A stretch of DNA of 64,000 nt from Pseudomonas ceruminis. GTDB lineage: Bacteria; Pseudomonadota; Gammaproteobacteria; Pseudomonadales; Pseudomonadaceae. The notes under the pieces were generated by a model. It did no database searches. It was not told the DNA's origin and worked only from the letters and a program-made list of their open reading frames with translations. This document shows positions 16,370 through 26,602 of this stretch, one piece after another. Made by a program: the position numbers and the translations under genes. Within the stretch, counting starts at the first letter, position 1, and each line of letters starts with the position of its first letter. The stretch is from positions 91,313 through 155,312 of the forward strand of contig NZ_BQHW01000013.1 of NCBI RefSeq assembly GCF_021602025.1, given 5' to 3'.

Positions 16370-16828
16370 GTGTCGAGCAAGCTAGAACAGTTGCAGGCCT
16401 TGTTGGCCCCGGTTGTCGAGGGTCTGGGCTATCAATGCTGGGGGATCGAGTACGTTTCCCAGGGTAAGCATTCGGTATTGCGCATCTACATCGACAAGGA
16501 AGGCGGCATTCTGGTGGACGACTGCGAATCGGTCAGCCGCCAAGCCAGCGCCATCCTCGATGTGGAAGATCCGATCAGCAGTGAATATACCCTTGAGGTG
16601 TCCTCTCCTGGCATGGATCGCCCGCTGTTCACACTGGAACAGTTTGCCTCGCATGCCGGCGAACAAGTGAAGATCAAGCTGCGTACACCCTTTGAGGGGC
16701 GTCGTAACTTCCAGGGCCTTCTCCGCGGTGTGGAGGAGCAGGATGTGGTGGTCCAGGTGGACAGTCACGAGTTCCTGTTGCCGATCGACTCGATCGACAA
16801 GGCCAATATTATTCCCAGTTTTGACTGA
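16370..16828 (+). CDS. rimP: Ribosome maturation factor RimP
   Basis: 152 residues. RimP assists assembly of the 30S subunit (3' domain). The conserved segment [23 protein letters not shown] and the signature [15 protein letters not shown] are present, with a C-terminal SH3-like domain. The GTG at 16370 ([16 protein letters not shown]) is chosen because GAGGGG lies 6 nt upstream; the longer in-frame ATG at 16319 would begin inside the terminator stem. nusA follows after 59 bp. Confidence 0.95.
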   Translation: MSSKLEQLQALLAPVVEGLGYQCWGIEYVSQGKHSVLRIYIDKEGGILVDDCESVSRQASAILDVEDPISSEYTLEVSSPGMDRPLFTLEQFASHAGEQVKIKLRTPFEGRRNFQGLLRGVEEQDVVVQVDSHEFLLPIDSIDKANIIPSFD

Positions 16829-16887
16829 GACGTGCCGGGCCCGGCGGACTATCCGGGCCCAATGGCTTGCGCAAGGCGAGGCGTACG

Positions 16888-18369
16888 ATGAGCAAAGAAG
16901 TACTGCTGGTTGTTGAATCGGTATCCAACGAAAAAGGTGTACCGCCCGGCGTCATTTTCGAAGCGCTGGAAGTGGCCCTGGCTACTGCAACCAAAAAACG
17001 TTTTGAGGACGAAGTCGACCTGCGTGTGGAAATCAACCGCCACACCGGTAGCTATGAGACCTTCCGTCGCTGGACCGTGGTCGATGAGGCCGATCTGGAC
17101 GATCCGGCCATCGAGACCTGGCTGGCCAAGATTCACGAGACCCACCCTGATGCCAAGGTAGGTGACGTGATCGAAGAGAAGATCGAGTCCATCGAATTCG
17201 GTCGTATTGCCGCCCAGACCGCCAAGCAGGTCATCGTGCAGAAGGTCCGCGAGGCCGAGCGCGCCCAGGTGGTGGATGCCTACCGCGAACGCGTGGGCGA
17301 GATCATCTCGGGGACTGTGAAAAAGGTCACCCGCGACAACGTCATCGTCGACCTGGGCAACAACGCGGAAGCGCTGCTGGCCCGTGAAGACATCATTCCG
17401 CGTGAGACCTTCCGGGTTGGCGTGCGCTTGCGTGCGCTGCTCAAGGAAATCCGCACCGAGAACCGCGGCCCTCAGCTGATCCTGTCGCGCACTGCGCCGC
17501 AGATGCTGATCGAGCTGTTCCGCATCGAGGTGCCGGAAATCGCCGAAGGCCTTATCGAAGTCATGGCCGCGTCCCGTGATCCGGGTTCGCGTGCCAAGAT
17601 CGCCGTCCGCTCCAAGGACAAGCGCATCGACCCGCAAGGTGCCTGTATCGGCATGCGCGGTTCGCGTGTCCAGGCCGTATCCGGCGAGCTGGGTGGTGAG
17701 CGTGTGGATATCGTCCTGTGGGACGAGAACCCGGCGCAATTTGTCATCAACGCCATGTCGCCGGCTGAAGTCGCGGCGATCATCGTTGATGAAGATGCCC
17801 ATGCCATGGACATCGCCGTTGCCGAGGACAACCTGGCCCAGGCCATTGGCCGTGGTGGTCAGAACGTTCGCCTGGCCAGTCAGTTGACCGGCTGGACCCT
17901 GAACGTGATGACCGAAAAGGATATCCAGGCCAAGCAGCAGGCTGAAACCGGTGACATCCTGCGCAACTTCATCGAGGAACTGGAAGTCGACGAGGAGCTG
18001 GCCCAAGTGCTGGTCGACGAAGGCTTTACCAGCCTCGAAGAAATTGCCTACGTACCGTTGGAAGAAATGCTCAACATCGATGGCTTTGACGAGGATATCG
18101 TCAATGAGCTCCGCGCTCGAGCCAAGGACCGTTTGTTGACCAAGGCCATCGCTACCGAAGAAAAACTGGCAGACGCCCATCCGGCCGAAGACCTGCTCTC
18201 CCTTGAGGGCATGGACAAGGACCTGGCGGCGGAACTGGCGGTGCGCGGCGTGGTTAACCGCGAAGACCTGGCCGAGCAGTCGATTGACGACCTGCTCGAC
18301 ATCGACGGCATCGACGAAGAGCGTGCCGGCAAGTTGATCATGGCCGCCCGAGCCCACTGGTTCGAGTAA
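16888..18369 (+). CDS. nusA: Transcription termination/antitermination factor NusA
   Basis: 493 residues. NusA binds RNA polymerase and modulates pausing, termination and rRNA antitermination. Order: N-terminal polymerase-binding domain (1-125), S1 domain (about 135-200), two KH domains (about 230-345, with [14 protein letters not shown] and [12 protein letters not shown]), then two acidic C-terminal repeats each ending in an L..IDG.DE segment. The ATG at 16888 has GGCGAGG 7 nt upstream. It is the middle gene of the rimP-nusA-infB operon. Confidence 0.98.
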   Translation: MSKEVLLVVESVSNEKGVPPGVIFEALEVALATATKKRFEDEVDLRVEINRHTGSYETFRRWTVVDEADLDDPAIETWLAKIHETHPDAKVGDVIEEKIESIEFGRIAAQTAKQVIVQKVREAERAQVVDAYRERVGEIISGTVKKVTRDNVIVDLGNNAEALLAREDIIPRETFRVGVRLRALLKEIRTENRGPQLILSRTAPQMLIELFRIEVPEIAEGLIEVMAASRDPGSRAKIAVRSKDKRIDPQGACIGMRGSRVQAVSGELGGERVDIVLWDENPAQFVINAMSPAEVAAIIVDEDAHAMDIAVAEDNLAQAIGRGGQNVRLASQLTGWTLNVMTEKDIQAKQQAETGDILRNFIEELEVDEELAQVLVDEGFTSLEEIAYVPLEEMLNIDGFDEDIVNELRARAKDRLLTKAIATEEKLADAHPAEDLLSLEGMDKDLAAELAVRGVVNREDLAEQSIDDLLDIDGIDEERAGKLIMAARAHWFE

Positions 18370-18396
18370 TTAGGCGCGGCCTGAGGAGAGAAGTGC

Positions 18397-20925
18397 ATGA
18401 CGCAAGTCACGGTGAAAGAACTGGCCCAAGAGGTCGAGGCACCGGTAGAGCGCCTGCTGCAGCAGATGCGTGAGGCAGGTCTGCCGCACACCGACGCCGG
18501 TCAGGTAGTGACCGACAATGAGAAGCAGACTCTGCTGACCCATTTGAAGAGCAGCCACAAGAGCAAGGCGGAAGAGCCGCGCAAGATTACCTTGCAGCGC
18601 AAGACCACCAGCACCCTGCGTGTCGCCGGTAGCAAGAGCATCAGCGTAGAAGTACGCAAGAAGAAAGTATTCGTGCAGCGCAGCCCGGAAGAGATCCAGG
18701 CCGAGCAGAAGCGCGAGCAGGAAGAGCGCCGCGCGGCTGAAAACGCCGCTCGCGAGAAGGTCGAGGCCGAGGTTCGCCAGCGTAACGAAGAGCAGGCCCG
18801 TCGCCAGGCTGCCGAAACGGCCACTGCTGCGCCTGCAACGGCTGCCAAGGCAGAGCCGGCACCTGCCGCTGCCCCGGCACCGGTAGTCGCCGACGCTCCG
18901 GCGTCCGAAGACGCCGCTGCCCGTGCTGCCGAGCGCAAGAAGGACGAGACTCGCCGCAACGAAAGCCGCACTCGCGATGACGACCGTCGTCGTGGCGAGG
19001 CGCCGCGGGTGTCGATCAAGGTCAAGGTCAAGGAGAAGGAAAAGGCTCCGACGCCGCGTGCCGCTCCGCGCACCACCGACGAAGAGAGCGATGGCGCTCG
19101 CCGTGGTCGTGGTGGCAAGGGCAAGCTGAAGAAGCGCAACCAGCATGGCTTCCAGAACCCGACCGGTCCTGTCATCCGTGACGTGACCATCGGCGAGACC
19201 ATCACCGTCTCGGAGCTTGCACAGCAGATGTCGGTCAAGGCCGCCGAAGTCGTCAAGTTCATGTTCAAGCTGGGTACCCCGGTCACCATCAACCAGGTGC
19301 TCGACCAGGAAACCGCTCAGCTGATCGCAGAAGAACTGGGCCACAAGGTGACCTTGGTCAGCGACACTGCCCTGGAAGACTCCCTGGCCGAGTCGTTGAA
19401 GTTCGAAGGCCAAACCGAATCGCGTGCCCCGGTCGTTACCGTAATGGGCCACGTTGACCACGGTAAGACCTCGCTGCTCGACTACATCCGTCGTGCCAAG
19501 GTTGCTGCTGGCGAAGCCGGTGGTATTACCCAGCACATCGGTGCCTACCACGTGGAAACCGACCGCGGCATGGTCACCTTCCTCGATACCCCAGGCCACG
19601 CCGCGTTCACCGCAATGCGTGCCCGTGGTGCCAAGGCTACCGACATCGTCATCCTGGTGGTGGCAGCGGACGACGGTGTGATGCCGCAGACCCGCGAAGC
19701 CGTCCAGCATGCCAAGGCAGCCGGTGTTCCACTGGTTGTTGCAGTGAACAAGATCGACAAGCCGGGTGCCGACCTCGATCGCATCCGTAACGAACTGGCT
19801 GTCGAAGGCGTGACCTCCGAGGACTGGGGTGGTGACACGCCGTTCGTCAAGGTTTCGGCGAAGATGGGTACCGGTGTCGATGAACTGCTCGAAGCCGTGT
19901 TGCTGCAAGCCGAGATCCTCGAGCTGACCGCTACCCCGACCGCTCCAGGTCGTGGTGTCGTGGTCGAATCGCGCCTCGACAAGGGCCGCGGCCCGGTAGC
20001 CACCATCCTGGTTCAGGACGGTACCCTGCGTCAGGGCGACATGGTCCTGTGCGGCTCCAACTACGGCCGTGTTCGCGCCATGCTCGACGAGAACGGCAAG
20101 CCTGTGAAGGAAGCTGGCCCGTCGATCCCGGTCGAGATCCTCGGCCTGGACGGCACGCCGGAAGCCGGTGACGAGCTGTCCGTGGTTGCTGACGAGAAGA
20201 AAGCCCGCGAAGTTGCACTGTTCCGTCAGGGCAAGTACCGCGAGGTCAAGCTGGCCCGTGCTCACGCCGGCAAGCTGGAAAACATCTTCGAGACCATGGG
20301 TCAGGAAGAGAAGAAGACCCTCAACATCGTCCTCAAGACCGACGTACGTGGTTCCCTGGAAGCACTGCAGGGTTCGCTCGGCGGCTTGGGCAACGACGAA
20401 GTTCAGGTTCGTGTGATCGGTGGCGGCGTCGGTGGTATCACCGAGAGCGATGCCAACCTGGCGCTGGCGTCCAACGCGGTGCTGTTCGGCTTCAACGTGC
20501 GTGCCGATGCCGGTGCGCGCAAGATCGTCGAGCAGGAAGGTCTGGATATGCGTTACTACAACGTGATCTACGACATCATCGAAGACGTCAAGAAGGCCCT
20601 GACCGGCATGCTGGGCAGCGATGTTCGCGAGAACATCCTGGGCGTCGCCGAAGTACGTGACGTGTTCCGTTCGCCGAAGTTCGGCGCCATCGCTGGCTGT
20701 ATGGTCATCGAGGGTACCGTGTACCGCAACCGTCCGATCCGCGTACTGCGCGAAGACGTTGTGATCTTCGAAGGCGAGCTGGAGTCGCTGCGTCGCTTCA
20801 AGGACGACGCTGCCGAAGTGCGTTCGGGCATGGAGTGCGGTATTGGCGTCAAGAGCTACAACGACGTCAAGGTCGGCGACAAGATCGAAGTCTTCGAGAA
20901 AGTCCAGGTTGCTCGTACCCTTTAA
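18397..20925 (+). CDS. infB: Translation initiation factor IF-2
   Basis: 842 residues. IF-2 is the GTPase that places fMet-tRNA on the 30S subunit and promotes subunit joining. A small N-terminal IF2N domain is followed by a long charged, Ala/Glu/Arg/Lys-rich linker (about 80-250) and a second IF2N-like domain. The G domain has [13 protein letters not shown] and NKID. Domains II-IV follow, ending in [20 protein letters not shown]. The start is the ATG at 18397 after a GAGGAGAG box. Shorter isoforms from internal starts, as in E. coli, are possible but not shown. Confidence 0.98.
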   Translation: MTQVTVKELAQEVEAPVERLLQQMREAGLPHTDAGQVVTDNEKQTLLTHLKSSHKSKAEEPRKITLQRKTTSTLRVAGSKSISVEVRKKKVFVQRSPEEIQAEQKREQEERRAAENAAREKVEAEVRQRNEEQARRQAAETATAAPATAAKAEPAPAAAPAPVVADAPASEDAAARAAERKKDETRRNESRTRDDDRRRGEAPRVSIKVKVKEKEKAPTPRAAPRTTDEESDGARRGRGGKGKLKKRNQHGFQNPTGPVIRDVTIGETITVSELAQQMSVKAAEVVKFMFKLGTPVTINQVLDQETAQLIAEELGHKVTLVSDTALEDSLAESLKFEGQTESRAPVVTVMGHVDHGKTSLLDYIRRAKVAAGEAGGITQHIGAYHVETDRGMVTFLDTPGHAAFTAMRARGAKATDIVILVVAADDGVMPQTREAVQHAKAAGVPLVVAVNKIDKPGADLDRIRNELAVEGVTSEDWGGDTPFVKVSAKMGTGVDELLEAVLLQAEILELTATPTAPGRGVVVESRLDKGRGPVATILVQDGTLRQGDMVLCGSNYGRVRAMLDENGKPVKEAGPSIPVEILGLDGTPEAGDELSVVADEKKAREVALFRQGKYREVKLARAHAGKLENIFETMGQEEKKTLNIVLKTDVRGSLEALQGSLGGLGNDEVQVRVIGGGVGGITESDANLALASNAVLFGFNVRADAGARKIVEQEGLDMRYYNVIYDIIEDVKKALTGMLGSDVRENILGVAEVRDVFRSPKFGAIAGCMVIEGTVYRNRPIRVLREDVVIFEGELESLRRFKDDAAEVRSGMECGIGVKSYNDVKVGDKIEVFEKVQVARTL

Positions 20926-20982
20926 TGGGCGAGCATGGCGCCAGCCCCCGTCCCAGGGCGGTGGCAGCGCCTCAGTAGGTAG

Positions 20983-21015
20983 CGCCCGGTCAGGCTTCAG
21001 CCTGACCGGGCGTTT
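20983..21015 (+). terminator. Strong hairpin between infB and rbfA
   Basis: A 12-bp perfect stem CGCCCGGTCAGG / CCTGACCGGGCG with a CTTCAG loop, followed by only TTT. It ends 26 bp before rbfA and probably terminates partially or blocks 3' exonucleases, setting rbfA expression below infB. Confidence 0.7.
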
Positions 21016-21041
21016 GCCGCTTTACGTTACAGGTAGCAAAA

Positions 21042-21440
21042 ATGGCCAAAGAATACAGCCGTACCCAACGTATCGGTGATCAGATGCAGCGCGAGCTGGC
21101 TGAACTGATCCGCCGTGAAGTCAAGGATCCACGCGTCGGTCTGGTGACCATCACCGCCGTGGACGTCAGCCGCGACCTGGGGCATGCCAAGGTTTTCATC
21201 ACCGTCATGGGTGAAGAAACCCCGGACGCGGTGCAGCAGTCGCTCAAGGCGCTGAACAGCGCCGCCAGTTTCCTGCGCCTGCACCTGGGCCGCTCGATGC
21301 AGCTGCGCAGCGTGCCGCAACTGCACTTCCACTTCGATGAAAGCGTCAGCCGTGGTGTACACCTGTCGGCGCTGATCGAGCGTGCGGTGGCCGAAGACCG
21401 CCTGCACAAGGACGCCGACGAGCTGGACACCAAGGAGTAA
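21042..21440 (+). CDS. rbfA: 30S ribosome-binding factor RbfA
   Basis: 132 residues of a KH-like fold protein needed for 16S rRNA 5'-end maturation and cold growth. Conserved segments are [23 protein letters not shown] and the helix-kink-helix region [16 protein letters not shown]. The ATG at 21042 follows an AGGTAGC box. truB begins 3 bp after its stop, so the two are translationally linked. Confidence 0.96.
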   Translation: MAKEYSRTQRIGDQMQRELAELIRREVKDPRVGLVTITAVDVSRDLGHAKVFITVMGEETPDAVQQSLKALNSAASFLRLHLGRSMQLRSVPQLHFHFDESVSRGVHLSALIERAVAEDRLHKDADELDTKE

Positions 21441-21443
21441 GTG

Positions 21444-22361
21444 GTGGCCCAGGTCAAACGTATCCGCCGCAATGTCAGCGGCATCATCCTGCTCGACAAG
21501 CCGTTGGGGTTCACCTCCAACGCTGCATTGCAGAAAGTGCGCTGGTTGCTCAATGCCGAGAAGGCCGGCCACACCGGCAGCCTCGACCCCTTGGCCACTG
21601 GCGTGCTGCCGTTGTGCTTTGGCGAGGCGACCAAGTTTTCGCAGTACCTGCTCGATTCCGACAAGGGCTACGAAACGGTCATGCAGCTGGGGCAGACTAC
21701 CAACACTGCCGACGCTGAAGGCGAAGTCCTGCAAACGCGGGAGGTGACCGTTGGTCGTGTCGATATCGAGGCACTGCTGCCTCGTTTTCGCGGCCCGATC
21801 AGCCAGATACCGCCCATGTACTCGGCCCTCAAGCGTGACGGTCAGCCGCTTTACAAACTGGCACGTGCAGGAGAGGTAGTGGAGCGCGAGGCGCGTTCTG
21901 TTACTATTGGCCGCTTGGAGTTGCTCGAGTGCGAAGGCACCCGTGCACGGCTGAGCGTAGGATGCAGCAAAGGCACCTATATCCGCACCCTGGTGGAGGA
22001 TATCGGTGAGGCCCTTGGCTGCGGCGCCTATGTTGCCGAGCTGCGCAGGACCCACGCGGGGCCCTTCGAGCTGGCCCAGACCGTGACCCTCGAGGAACTC
22101 GAACAGGCACACGCCGAAGGTGGCAACGAAGCGCTCGACCGCTTCCTCATGCCTGCCGACAGTGGTCTGCAGGACTGGCCGCTGGTTGGCCTGTCCGAAC
22201 ACAGCGCTTTCTACTGGCTGCATGGTCAGGCAGTACGTGCGCCGGACGCGCCGCAATTTGGCATGGTCCGGGTACAGGATCACAATGGTCGCTTCATCGG
22301 TATCGGTGAAGTGAGCGAAGACGGGCGCATTGCGCCGCGTCGACTGATTCGGTCGGAATGA
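21444..22361 (+). CDS. truB: tRNA pseudouridine(55) synthase TruB
   Basis: 305 residues. It makes pseudouridine 55 in the T-loop of tRNAs. The catalytic Asp lies in [23 protein letters not shown] (about residue 48); RNA-binding segments around [11 protein letters not shown] and a C-terminal PUA-like domain follow. Two adjacent GTG codons are possible; the second (21444) is chosen because the AAGGAG at the rbfA end is 6 nt from it and only 3 nt from the first, giving [10 protein letters not shown]. Confidence 0.96.
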   Translation: MAQVKRIRRNVSGIILLDKPLGFTSNAALQKVRWLLNAEKAGHTGSLDPLATGVLPLCFGEATKFSQYLLDSDKGYETVMQLGQTTNTADAEGEVLQTREVTVGRVDIEALLPRFRGPISQIPPMYSALKRDGQPLYKLARAGEVVEREARSVTIGRLELLECEGTRARLSVGCSKGTYIRTLVEDIGEALGCGAYVAELRRTHAGPFELAQTVTLEELEQAHAEGGNEALDRFLMPADSGLQDWPLVGLSEHSAFYWLHGQAVRAPDAPQFGMVRVQDHNGRFIGIGEVSEDGRIAPRRLIRSE

Positions 22362-22447
22362 TCGAAACCACGGGTCAAGGCTTCGGCTGCGGCCCGCGGA
22401 CACAAGGGTGGCTGTCAGTAGGCACGGTCACACCTTTTTTATTAATA

Positions 22448-22489
22448 CAGGGATTTGTCCCTGGCCTATTGGACCCGTTCGCGGGTTCC
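22448..22489 (+). promoter_or_regulatory. Structured leader of rpsO
   Basis: Two hairpins sit just before the rpsO ribosome site: CAGGGA-TTTG-TCCCTG (22448-22463) and ACCCG-TTCG-CGGGT (22473-22486). S15 represses its own mRNA through leader structure in E. coli; whether these hairpins do that here is inference. The truB-rpsO spacer is 146 bp and probably also contains an rpsO promoter, which I could not assign. Confidence 0.5.
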
Positions 22490-22507
22490 GTTATCAGGAG
22501 AAGCCTC

Positions 22508-22777
22508 ATGGCCCTCAGCGTTGAAGAAAAAGCTCAAATCGTTACCGACTTCCAGCAAGCCGCTGGCGACACTGGTAGCCCGGAAGTTCAGGTCGCTCTG
22601 CTGACCGCGAACATCAACAAGCTGCAAGGCCACTTCAAGGCCAACGGTAAAGACCACCACTCGCGTCGTGGCCTGATCCGTATGGTTAACCAGCGTCGTA
22701 AGCTGCTGGACTACCTGAAGGGCAAAGACACCACTCGTTACAGCGCCCTGATCGGTCGCCTGGGCCTGCGTCGCTAA
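22508..22777 (+). CDS. rpsO: 30S ribosomal protein S15
   Basis: 89 residues. S15 binds 16S rRNA at the helix 20-22 junction and organises the 30S platform. The conserved [12 protein letters not shown] and [23 protein letters not shown] are intact. The ATG at 22508 has AGGAG upstream. The truB-rpsO-pnp order is the classical arrangement; pnp follows after 249 bp containing large stem-loops. Confidence 0.98.
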   Translation: MALSVEEKAQIVTDFQQAAGDTGSPEVQVALLTANINKLQGHFKANGKDHHSRRGLIRMVNQRRKLLDYLKGKDTTRYSALIGRLGLRR

Positions 22778-22802
22778 TAGCGGCCTGGTCAGTGGTGTGC
22801 AT

Positions 22803-22919
22803 GGCGTGTTGCATGCTTCGGGAACGCTGCCTGGCAGCGTTTGCGTCGAACACGCCACGCGTATCTTCGAGGTTGGCAGCCTGGCAATGTTGAGCGGATT
22901 ATCCGCTCGGCGCCAGGCT
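22803..22919 (+). promoter_or_regulatory. Two large stem-loops in the rpsO-pnp spacer
   Basis: The first (22803-22856) has an outer stem GGCGTGTT / AACACGCC and an inner stem AACGCTGC / GCAGCGTT. The second (22878-22919) has an outer stem AGCCTGGC / GCCAGGCT enclosing GAGCGG / CCGCTC. In E. coli the equivalent spacer contains the RNase III site through which PNPase controls its own mRNA; these structures are candidates for the same role and may also end rpsO transcripts. Confidence 0.6.
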
Positions 22920-23026
22920 CCCAGCCTCGTGTTGTATCTGGACGGTCAATGGGGCCGATTCCCCGTTCTGCCCAAGAATTCGCAAGAAACCAGTTCCCCC
23001 AGAGCCACTGAAAAAGGTAGGAAACC

Positions 23027-25132
23027 GTGAACCCGGTAATCAAGAAATTCCAGTTCGGTCAGTCGACCGTTACTCTCGAGACGGGCCGAATTGCCCGCCA
23101 GGCAACCGGCGCCGTGCTGGTTACCGTCGACAACGACGTCACCGTGCTGGTGACCGTGGTCGGAGCCAAGCAGGCCGACCCAGGCAAGGGCTTCTTCCCG
23201 CTGTCGGTCCACTACCAGGAAAAGACCTACGCCGCCGGCAAGATCCCGGGTGGCTTCTTCAAGCGTGAAGGCCGTCCTTCCGAGAAAGAGACGCTGACCT
23301 CGCGCCTGATCGACCGTCCGATCCGCCCGCTGTTCCCTGAAGGCTTCATGAACGAAGTCCAGGTCGTCTGCACCGTGGTGTCCACCAGCAAGAAGACCGA
23401 CCCGGACATCGCTGCGATGATCGGTACCTCGGCTGCCCTGGCCATCTCCGGCATTCCGTTCGAAGGCCCGATCGGCGCGGCTCGCGTTGCCTTCCACGAA
23501 AGCACCGGCTACCTGCTGAACCCGACCTACGAGCAACTGGCTGCCTCCAGCCTGGACATGGTCGTTGCCGGTACCGAATCTGCTGTACTGATGGTTGAGT
23601 CGGAAGCCCAAGAGCTGACCGAAGACCAGATGCTGGGCGCCGTTCTGTTCGCCCACGACGAATTCCAGGCCGTTATCCAGGCTGTCAAAGAGCTGGCCGC
23701 TGAAGCTGCCAAGCCGACCTGGGACTGGAAACCAGCCGTTGCCAACACCGAACTGTTCAACGCCATCCGCGCCGAATTCGGTGAGGGCGTTTCTCAGGCC
23801 TACACCATCACTGTCAAGGCTGACCGCTATGCGCGCCTGGGCGAGCTGCGTGATCAGGCGATCGCCAAGTTCTCCGGTGAAGAAGGCCAGCCATCGGCGT
23901 CCGAAGTCAAAGAAATCTTCGGTGAAATCGAATACCGCACCGTTCGCGAGAACATCGTCAACGGCAAGCCGCGTATCGATGGTCGTGACACCAAGACCGT
24001 GCGCCCGCTGAACATCGAAGTCGGCGTACTGCCGAAAACCCACGGTTCTGCACTGTTCACCCGTGGCGAAACCCAGGCCCTGGTCGTTGCGACCCTGGGT
24101 ACTGCCCGTGACGCCCAGCTGCTGGACACCCTTGAAGGCGAGAAGAAAGACCCCTTCATGCTGCACTACAACTTCCCGCCGTTCTCGGTGGGCGAGTGTG
24201 GTCGCATGGGCGGTGCAGGCCGTCGTGAAATCGGTCACGGCCGTCTGGCCCGCCGTTCGGTCCAGGCCATGCTGCCTGCTGCTGACGTGTTCCCGTACAC
24301 CATCCGTGTGGTTTCGGAAATCACCGAGTCCAACGGCTCGAGCTCCATGGCCTCCGTTTGCGGTGCTTCCCTGGCCCTGATGGACGCGGGTGTACCGATG
24401 AAGGCACCGGTTGCCGGTATCGCCATGGGCCTGGTCAAGGAAGGCGAGAAGTTCGCGGTCCTGACCGACATCCTGGGTGACGAAGACCACCTGGGCGACA
24501 TGGACTTCAAGGTTGCTGGTACCGCCAAAGGCGTTACTGCGCTGCAGATGGACATCAAGATCAACGGCATCACCGAAGAGATCATGGAAATCGCCCTGGG
24601 CCAAGCCCTGGAAGCGCGCCTGAACATCCTCGGCCAGATGAACCAGATCATCGGCCAATCGCGTACCGAGCTGTCGGCCAACGCCCCGACCATGATCGCG
24701 ATGAAGATCGACACCGACAAGATCCGTGACGTCATCGGTAAAGGCGGCGCCACCATTCGCGCCATCTGCGAAGAAACCAAGGCCTCGATCGACATCGAAG
24801 ACGATGGCTCGATCAAGATCTTCGGCGAAACCAAAGATGCCGCGGAAGCTGCTCGCCAGCGCATCCTGGGTATCACCGCAGAGGCCGAGATCGGCAAGAT
24901 CTACGTGGGCAAGGTCGAGCGCATCGTCGACTTCGGTGCCTTCGTCAACATCCTGCCGGGCAAGGATGGCCTGGTGCACATCTCCATGCTCAGCGATGCG
25001 CGTGTAGAGAAGGTGACCGACATTCTGAAAGAAGGTCAGGAAGTTGAAGTTCTGGTACTGGACGTGGACAACCGCGGCCGTATCAAGCTGTCGATCAAAG
25101 ACGTTGCCGCTGCCAAGGCTTCGGGCGTCTAA
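23027..25132 (+). CDS. pnp: Polyribonucleotide nucleotidyltransferase (PNPase)
   Basis: 701 residues. This trimeric 3'-to-5' phosphorolytic exoribonuclease is part of the RNA degradosome. Order: first RNase PH-like domain (1-about 215), helical linker, second catalytic RNase PH domain (about 320-545, with [12 protein letters not shown] in the first core and MDIKINGI in the second), then KH ([13 protein letters not shown]) and S1 ([27 protein letters not shown]) domains. The start is GTG at 23027 after a GGTAGGA box. A strong terminator follows. Confidence 0.98.
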   Translation: MNPVIKKFQFGQSTVTLETGRIARQATGAVLVTVDNDVTVLVTVVGAKQADPGKGFFPLSVHYQEKTYAAGKIPGGFFKREGRPSEKETLTSRLIDRPIRPLFPEGFMNEVQVVCTVVSTSKKTDPDIAAMIGTSAALAISGIPFEGPIGAARVAFHESTGYLLNPTYEQLAASSLDMVVAGTESAVLMVESEAQELTEDQMLGAVLFAHDEFQAVIQAVKELAAEAAKPTWDWKPAVANTELFNAIRAEFGEGVSQAYTITVKADRYARLGELRDQAIAKFSGEEGQPSASEVKEIFGEIEYRTVRENIVNGKPRIDGRDTKTVRPLNIEVGVLPKTHGSALFTRGETQALVVATLGTARDAQLLDTLEGEKKDPFMLHYNFPPFSVGECGRMGGAGRREIGHGRLARRSVQAMLPAADVFPYTIRVVSEITESNGSSSMASVCGASLALMDAGVPMKAPVAGIAMGLVKEGEKFAVLTDILGDEDHLGDMDFKVAGTAKGVTALQMDIKINGITEEIMEIALGQALEARLNILGQMNQIIGQSRTELSANAPTMIAMKIDTDKIRDVIGKGGATIRAICEETKASIDIEDDGSIKIFGETKDAAEAARQRILGITAEAEIGKIYVGKVERIVDFGAFVNILPGKDGLVHISMLSDARVEKVTDILKEGQEVEVLVLDVDNRGRIKLSIKDVAAAKASGV

Positions 25133-25151
25133 ACGACCGCCATGCAATATG

Positions 25152-25182
25152 AAAAGGGCCCCTTCGCGGGGCCCTTTTTTAT
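25152..25182 (+). terminator. Intrinsic terminator of pnp
   Basis: An 11-bp stem AAAAGGGCCCC / GGGGCCCTTTT with a TTCGC loop and further T residues. The A-run on the 5' side means it could also work from the other strand. Confidence 0.93.
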
Positions 25183-25317
25183 TGCCCAGGCGGAACCTTT
25201 TGTGGACTTGCATCTTGCACGCAGATTTACGGCGCGGATTGCAAAATGCACGACCGGCGGTGCTCGCATTTTTATGTAACTCATTGATTTATAAGGAAAC
25301 AAGCGAAGCGGAAAAGC

Positions 25318-25333
25318 TGGCATAGCGCATGCA
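25318..25333 (+). promoter_or_regulatory. Sigma54-like promoter ahead of the BON-domain gene
   Basis: The sequence TGGCATAGCGCATGCA has GG at 25319-25320 and GC at 25331-25332, exactly the GG-N10-GC spacing of RpoN promoters, and matches TGGCAC-N5-TTGCA at most positions. A start near 25344 would leave about 54 nt before the ATG. A GCAC-N7-GGTGC near-palindrome at 25248-25263 is a weak enhancer candidate. Confidence 0.5.
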
Positions 25334-25397
25334 ACTACCTTCATACCTGCCGCCAGGACATACGGCGCAGACCTTTCGAAAAACAGGAGTGACCCAC

Positions 25398-25748
25398 ATG
25401 AAGAAGTTCGCCATTGCTGCCGCTACTGCTACCGCTCTGACCCTGACCATGGCTAACGCGGCGTTTGCCCAACAGTCCACCCAGGCCCCGATGACGCTGG
25501 CGGCCGGTGAGGTGACCAAAGCCAAAGAAGCCACTTCCGATACCTGGATCACCACCAAGGTCAAATCGGACCTGTTGACCGAAAAGGGTATCCCGGGTTC
25601 TGACATCAAGGTCGAGACCAACAAGGGTGTGGTTTCGCTGTCTTCGACCACTGCCGTGACCGAGTCGCAAAAAGAGATGGCCATTGCCATCACCAAGAAA
25701 ATCAAAGGCGTGAAGGCCGTATCGGCTGACGGCCTGAAAGCCGAATAA
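25398..25748 (+). CDS. Periplasmic BON-domain protein
   Basis: 116 residues. Signal peptide with likely cleavage AFA|QQ after residue 24, then one BON domain (about 42-115) with the features SDTWITTKVKSDLLTEKGIPGSDIKVETNKGVVSLSS... and a closing IKGVKAVSADGLK. BON proteins such as OsmY are periplasmic stress proteins thought to interact with membranes; the exact role here is unknown. The ATG at 25398 has AGGAG 8 nt upstream; a longer in-frame opening from 25329 has no ribosome site and would hide the signal peptide. It stands alone between two terminators with its own candidate promoter. Confidence 0.93.
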   Translation: MKKFAIAAATATALTLTMANAAFAQQSTQAPMTLAAGEVTKAKEATSDTWITTKVKSDLLTEKGIPGSDIKVETNKGVVSLSSTTAVTESQKEMAIAITKKIKGVKAVSADGLKAE

Positions 25749-25790
25749 GGAATGTCCCGCCGGCCAGACGGATTTGGCCATCGTTGTACC

Positions 25791-25816
25791 AAGCCCCGGC
25801 CTCGGCCGGGGCTTTT
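25791..25816. terminator. Bidirectional terminator between convergent genes
   Basis: An 11-bp stem AAGCCCCGGCC / GGCCGGGGCTT, T-rich on the plus-strand exit. It lies between the BON gene (plus) and the monooxygenase gene (minus). Confidence 0.85.
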
Positions 25817-25825
25817 CATTGCACG

Positions 25826-26128
25826 TCAATACACCGGGTTTCGTGCGATCACATCGCTCTCGAAGCATTCCTGCTCGAGCGTCAGTGGCTCGACCACCGG
25901 GCGGCTGTCGCGAAAGTGCGCGGTGCGGGTATGCGCTTCATAGGCTTCATCGTCCTGATAGATCTCATACAGGTAGATGACATCCGGATCGAGGCGATCC
26001 TGCGAGACGTCGAACACCAGGCAGCCGGGCTCGGTCGCTACGGACGCGGCGGCGTTGAGCTTGATGGCATCGAGATAAGCAGCAGCGCAACCGGGCTTTA
26101 CCCGCGTCTTGATAAACAGACTGTACAC
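25826..26128 (-). CDS. Antibiotic biosynthesis monooxygenase (ABM)-family protein
   Basis: 100 residues with the ferredoxin-like ABM/YgiN fold pattern: an N-terminal strand MYSLFIKTRVKPG, helix AYLDAIKLNAAASVATEPGCLVFDV, then YLYEIYQDDEAYEAHTRTAHF. Such small proteins are cofactor-free monooxygenases or quinone/aromatic-modifying enzymes; the substrate is unknown. The GTG at 26128 is preferred over an upstream ATG at 26155 because GGAG lies about 6 nt before it. It is divergent from the VOC-family gene with a shared 60-bp control region, suggesting both act on the same small molecule; that is inference. Confidence 0.85.
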   Translation of the reverse strand: MYSLFIKTRVKPGCAAAYLDAIKLNAAASVATEPGCLVFDVSQDRLDPDVIYLYEIYQDDEAYEAHTRTAHFRDSRPVVEPLTLEQECFESDVIARNPVY

Positions 26129-26172
26129 AAATAGCTCCTTTTGTTTTAAATTCAAAAAAGAATTGTATACAA
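26121..26172. promoter_or_regulatory. Divergent control region with repeated palindrome
   Basis: The perfect palindrome TTGTATACAA (26163-26172) and a near copy CTGTACACAA (26121-26130) flank an A/T-rich spacer between the ABM (minus) and VOC (plus) genes. The pattern resembles GntR/FadR-type operators (TNGTNNNACNA). No regulator gene is adjacent. The second copy overlaps the ABM start codon. Confidence 0.5.
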
Positions 26173-26188
26173 AAATGGAGCTAGCCCA

Positions 26189-26602
26189 ATGCCTGAATTA
26201 CCTGCTCGTCCCGGTCGTTTGAACGGTCTGCGTCATATTGCCTTGCTGGTGCCCAACCTGGAGGAGTGCGAGCGCTTCTACGTCGATGTACTGGGCATGC
26301 AGGTATTGAATCGCGCCAATGAGGACCTGGTGTACTTGACCTGTGGCAACGATAACCTGTCGCTCGGGCGCGGTGCGGGGGCTGCCAATGGCCTGCAGAC
26401 GCTGGACCACTACGGCTTCATCGTCGACAGCGTGGAGGAACTGGAGGCCTGGTACCAGTACTTCAAGGCCCATGGGGTAACCTTGCTGGACCGGCCTTTC
26501 AATCACGGTGATGGGGCCCGTAGCTTTCACTTGCTGGACCCGGCTGGGAACAAGGTGCAGCCGTTGTATCACCCGGCGGTGTCGGGGCAGCGGCTGGCCT
26601 GA
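26189..26602 (+). CDS. VOC-family (glyoxalase/dioxygenase-like) protein
   Basis: 137 residues. Two beta-alpha-beta-beta-beta modules of the vicinal oxygen chelate superfamily: the first begins LRHIALLVPNLEECERFYVDVLGM, the second LDHYGFIVDSVEELEAWYQYFKAHG and ends RSFHLLDPAGNKVQPLYHP. Possible metal ligands are the His in RHIALL, the His in LDHYGF and a late acidic residue, but a definite enzyme cannot be named. The ATG at 26189 has GGAG 7 nt upstream. Its 3' end overlaps the frameshifted tail of the convergent DUF748 gene by 104 bp. Confidence 0.85.
   Translation: MPELPARPGRLNGLRHIALLVPNLEECERFYVDVLGMQVLNRANEDLVYLTCGNDNLSLGRGAGAANGLQTLDHYGFIVDSVEELEAWYQYFKAHGVTLLDRPFNHGDGARSFHLLDPAGNKVQPLYHPAVSGQRLA

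Noticed and set aside
22789-23043. Small ORFs on both strands in the rpsO-pnp spacer
   Set aside because: The spacer is dominated by stem-loops and the ORFs lack ribosome sites or family features.
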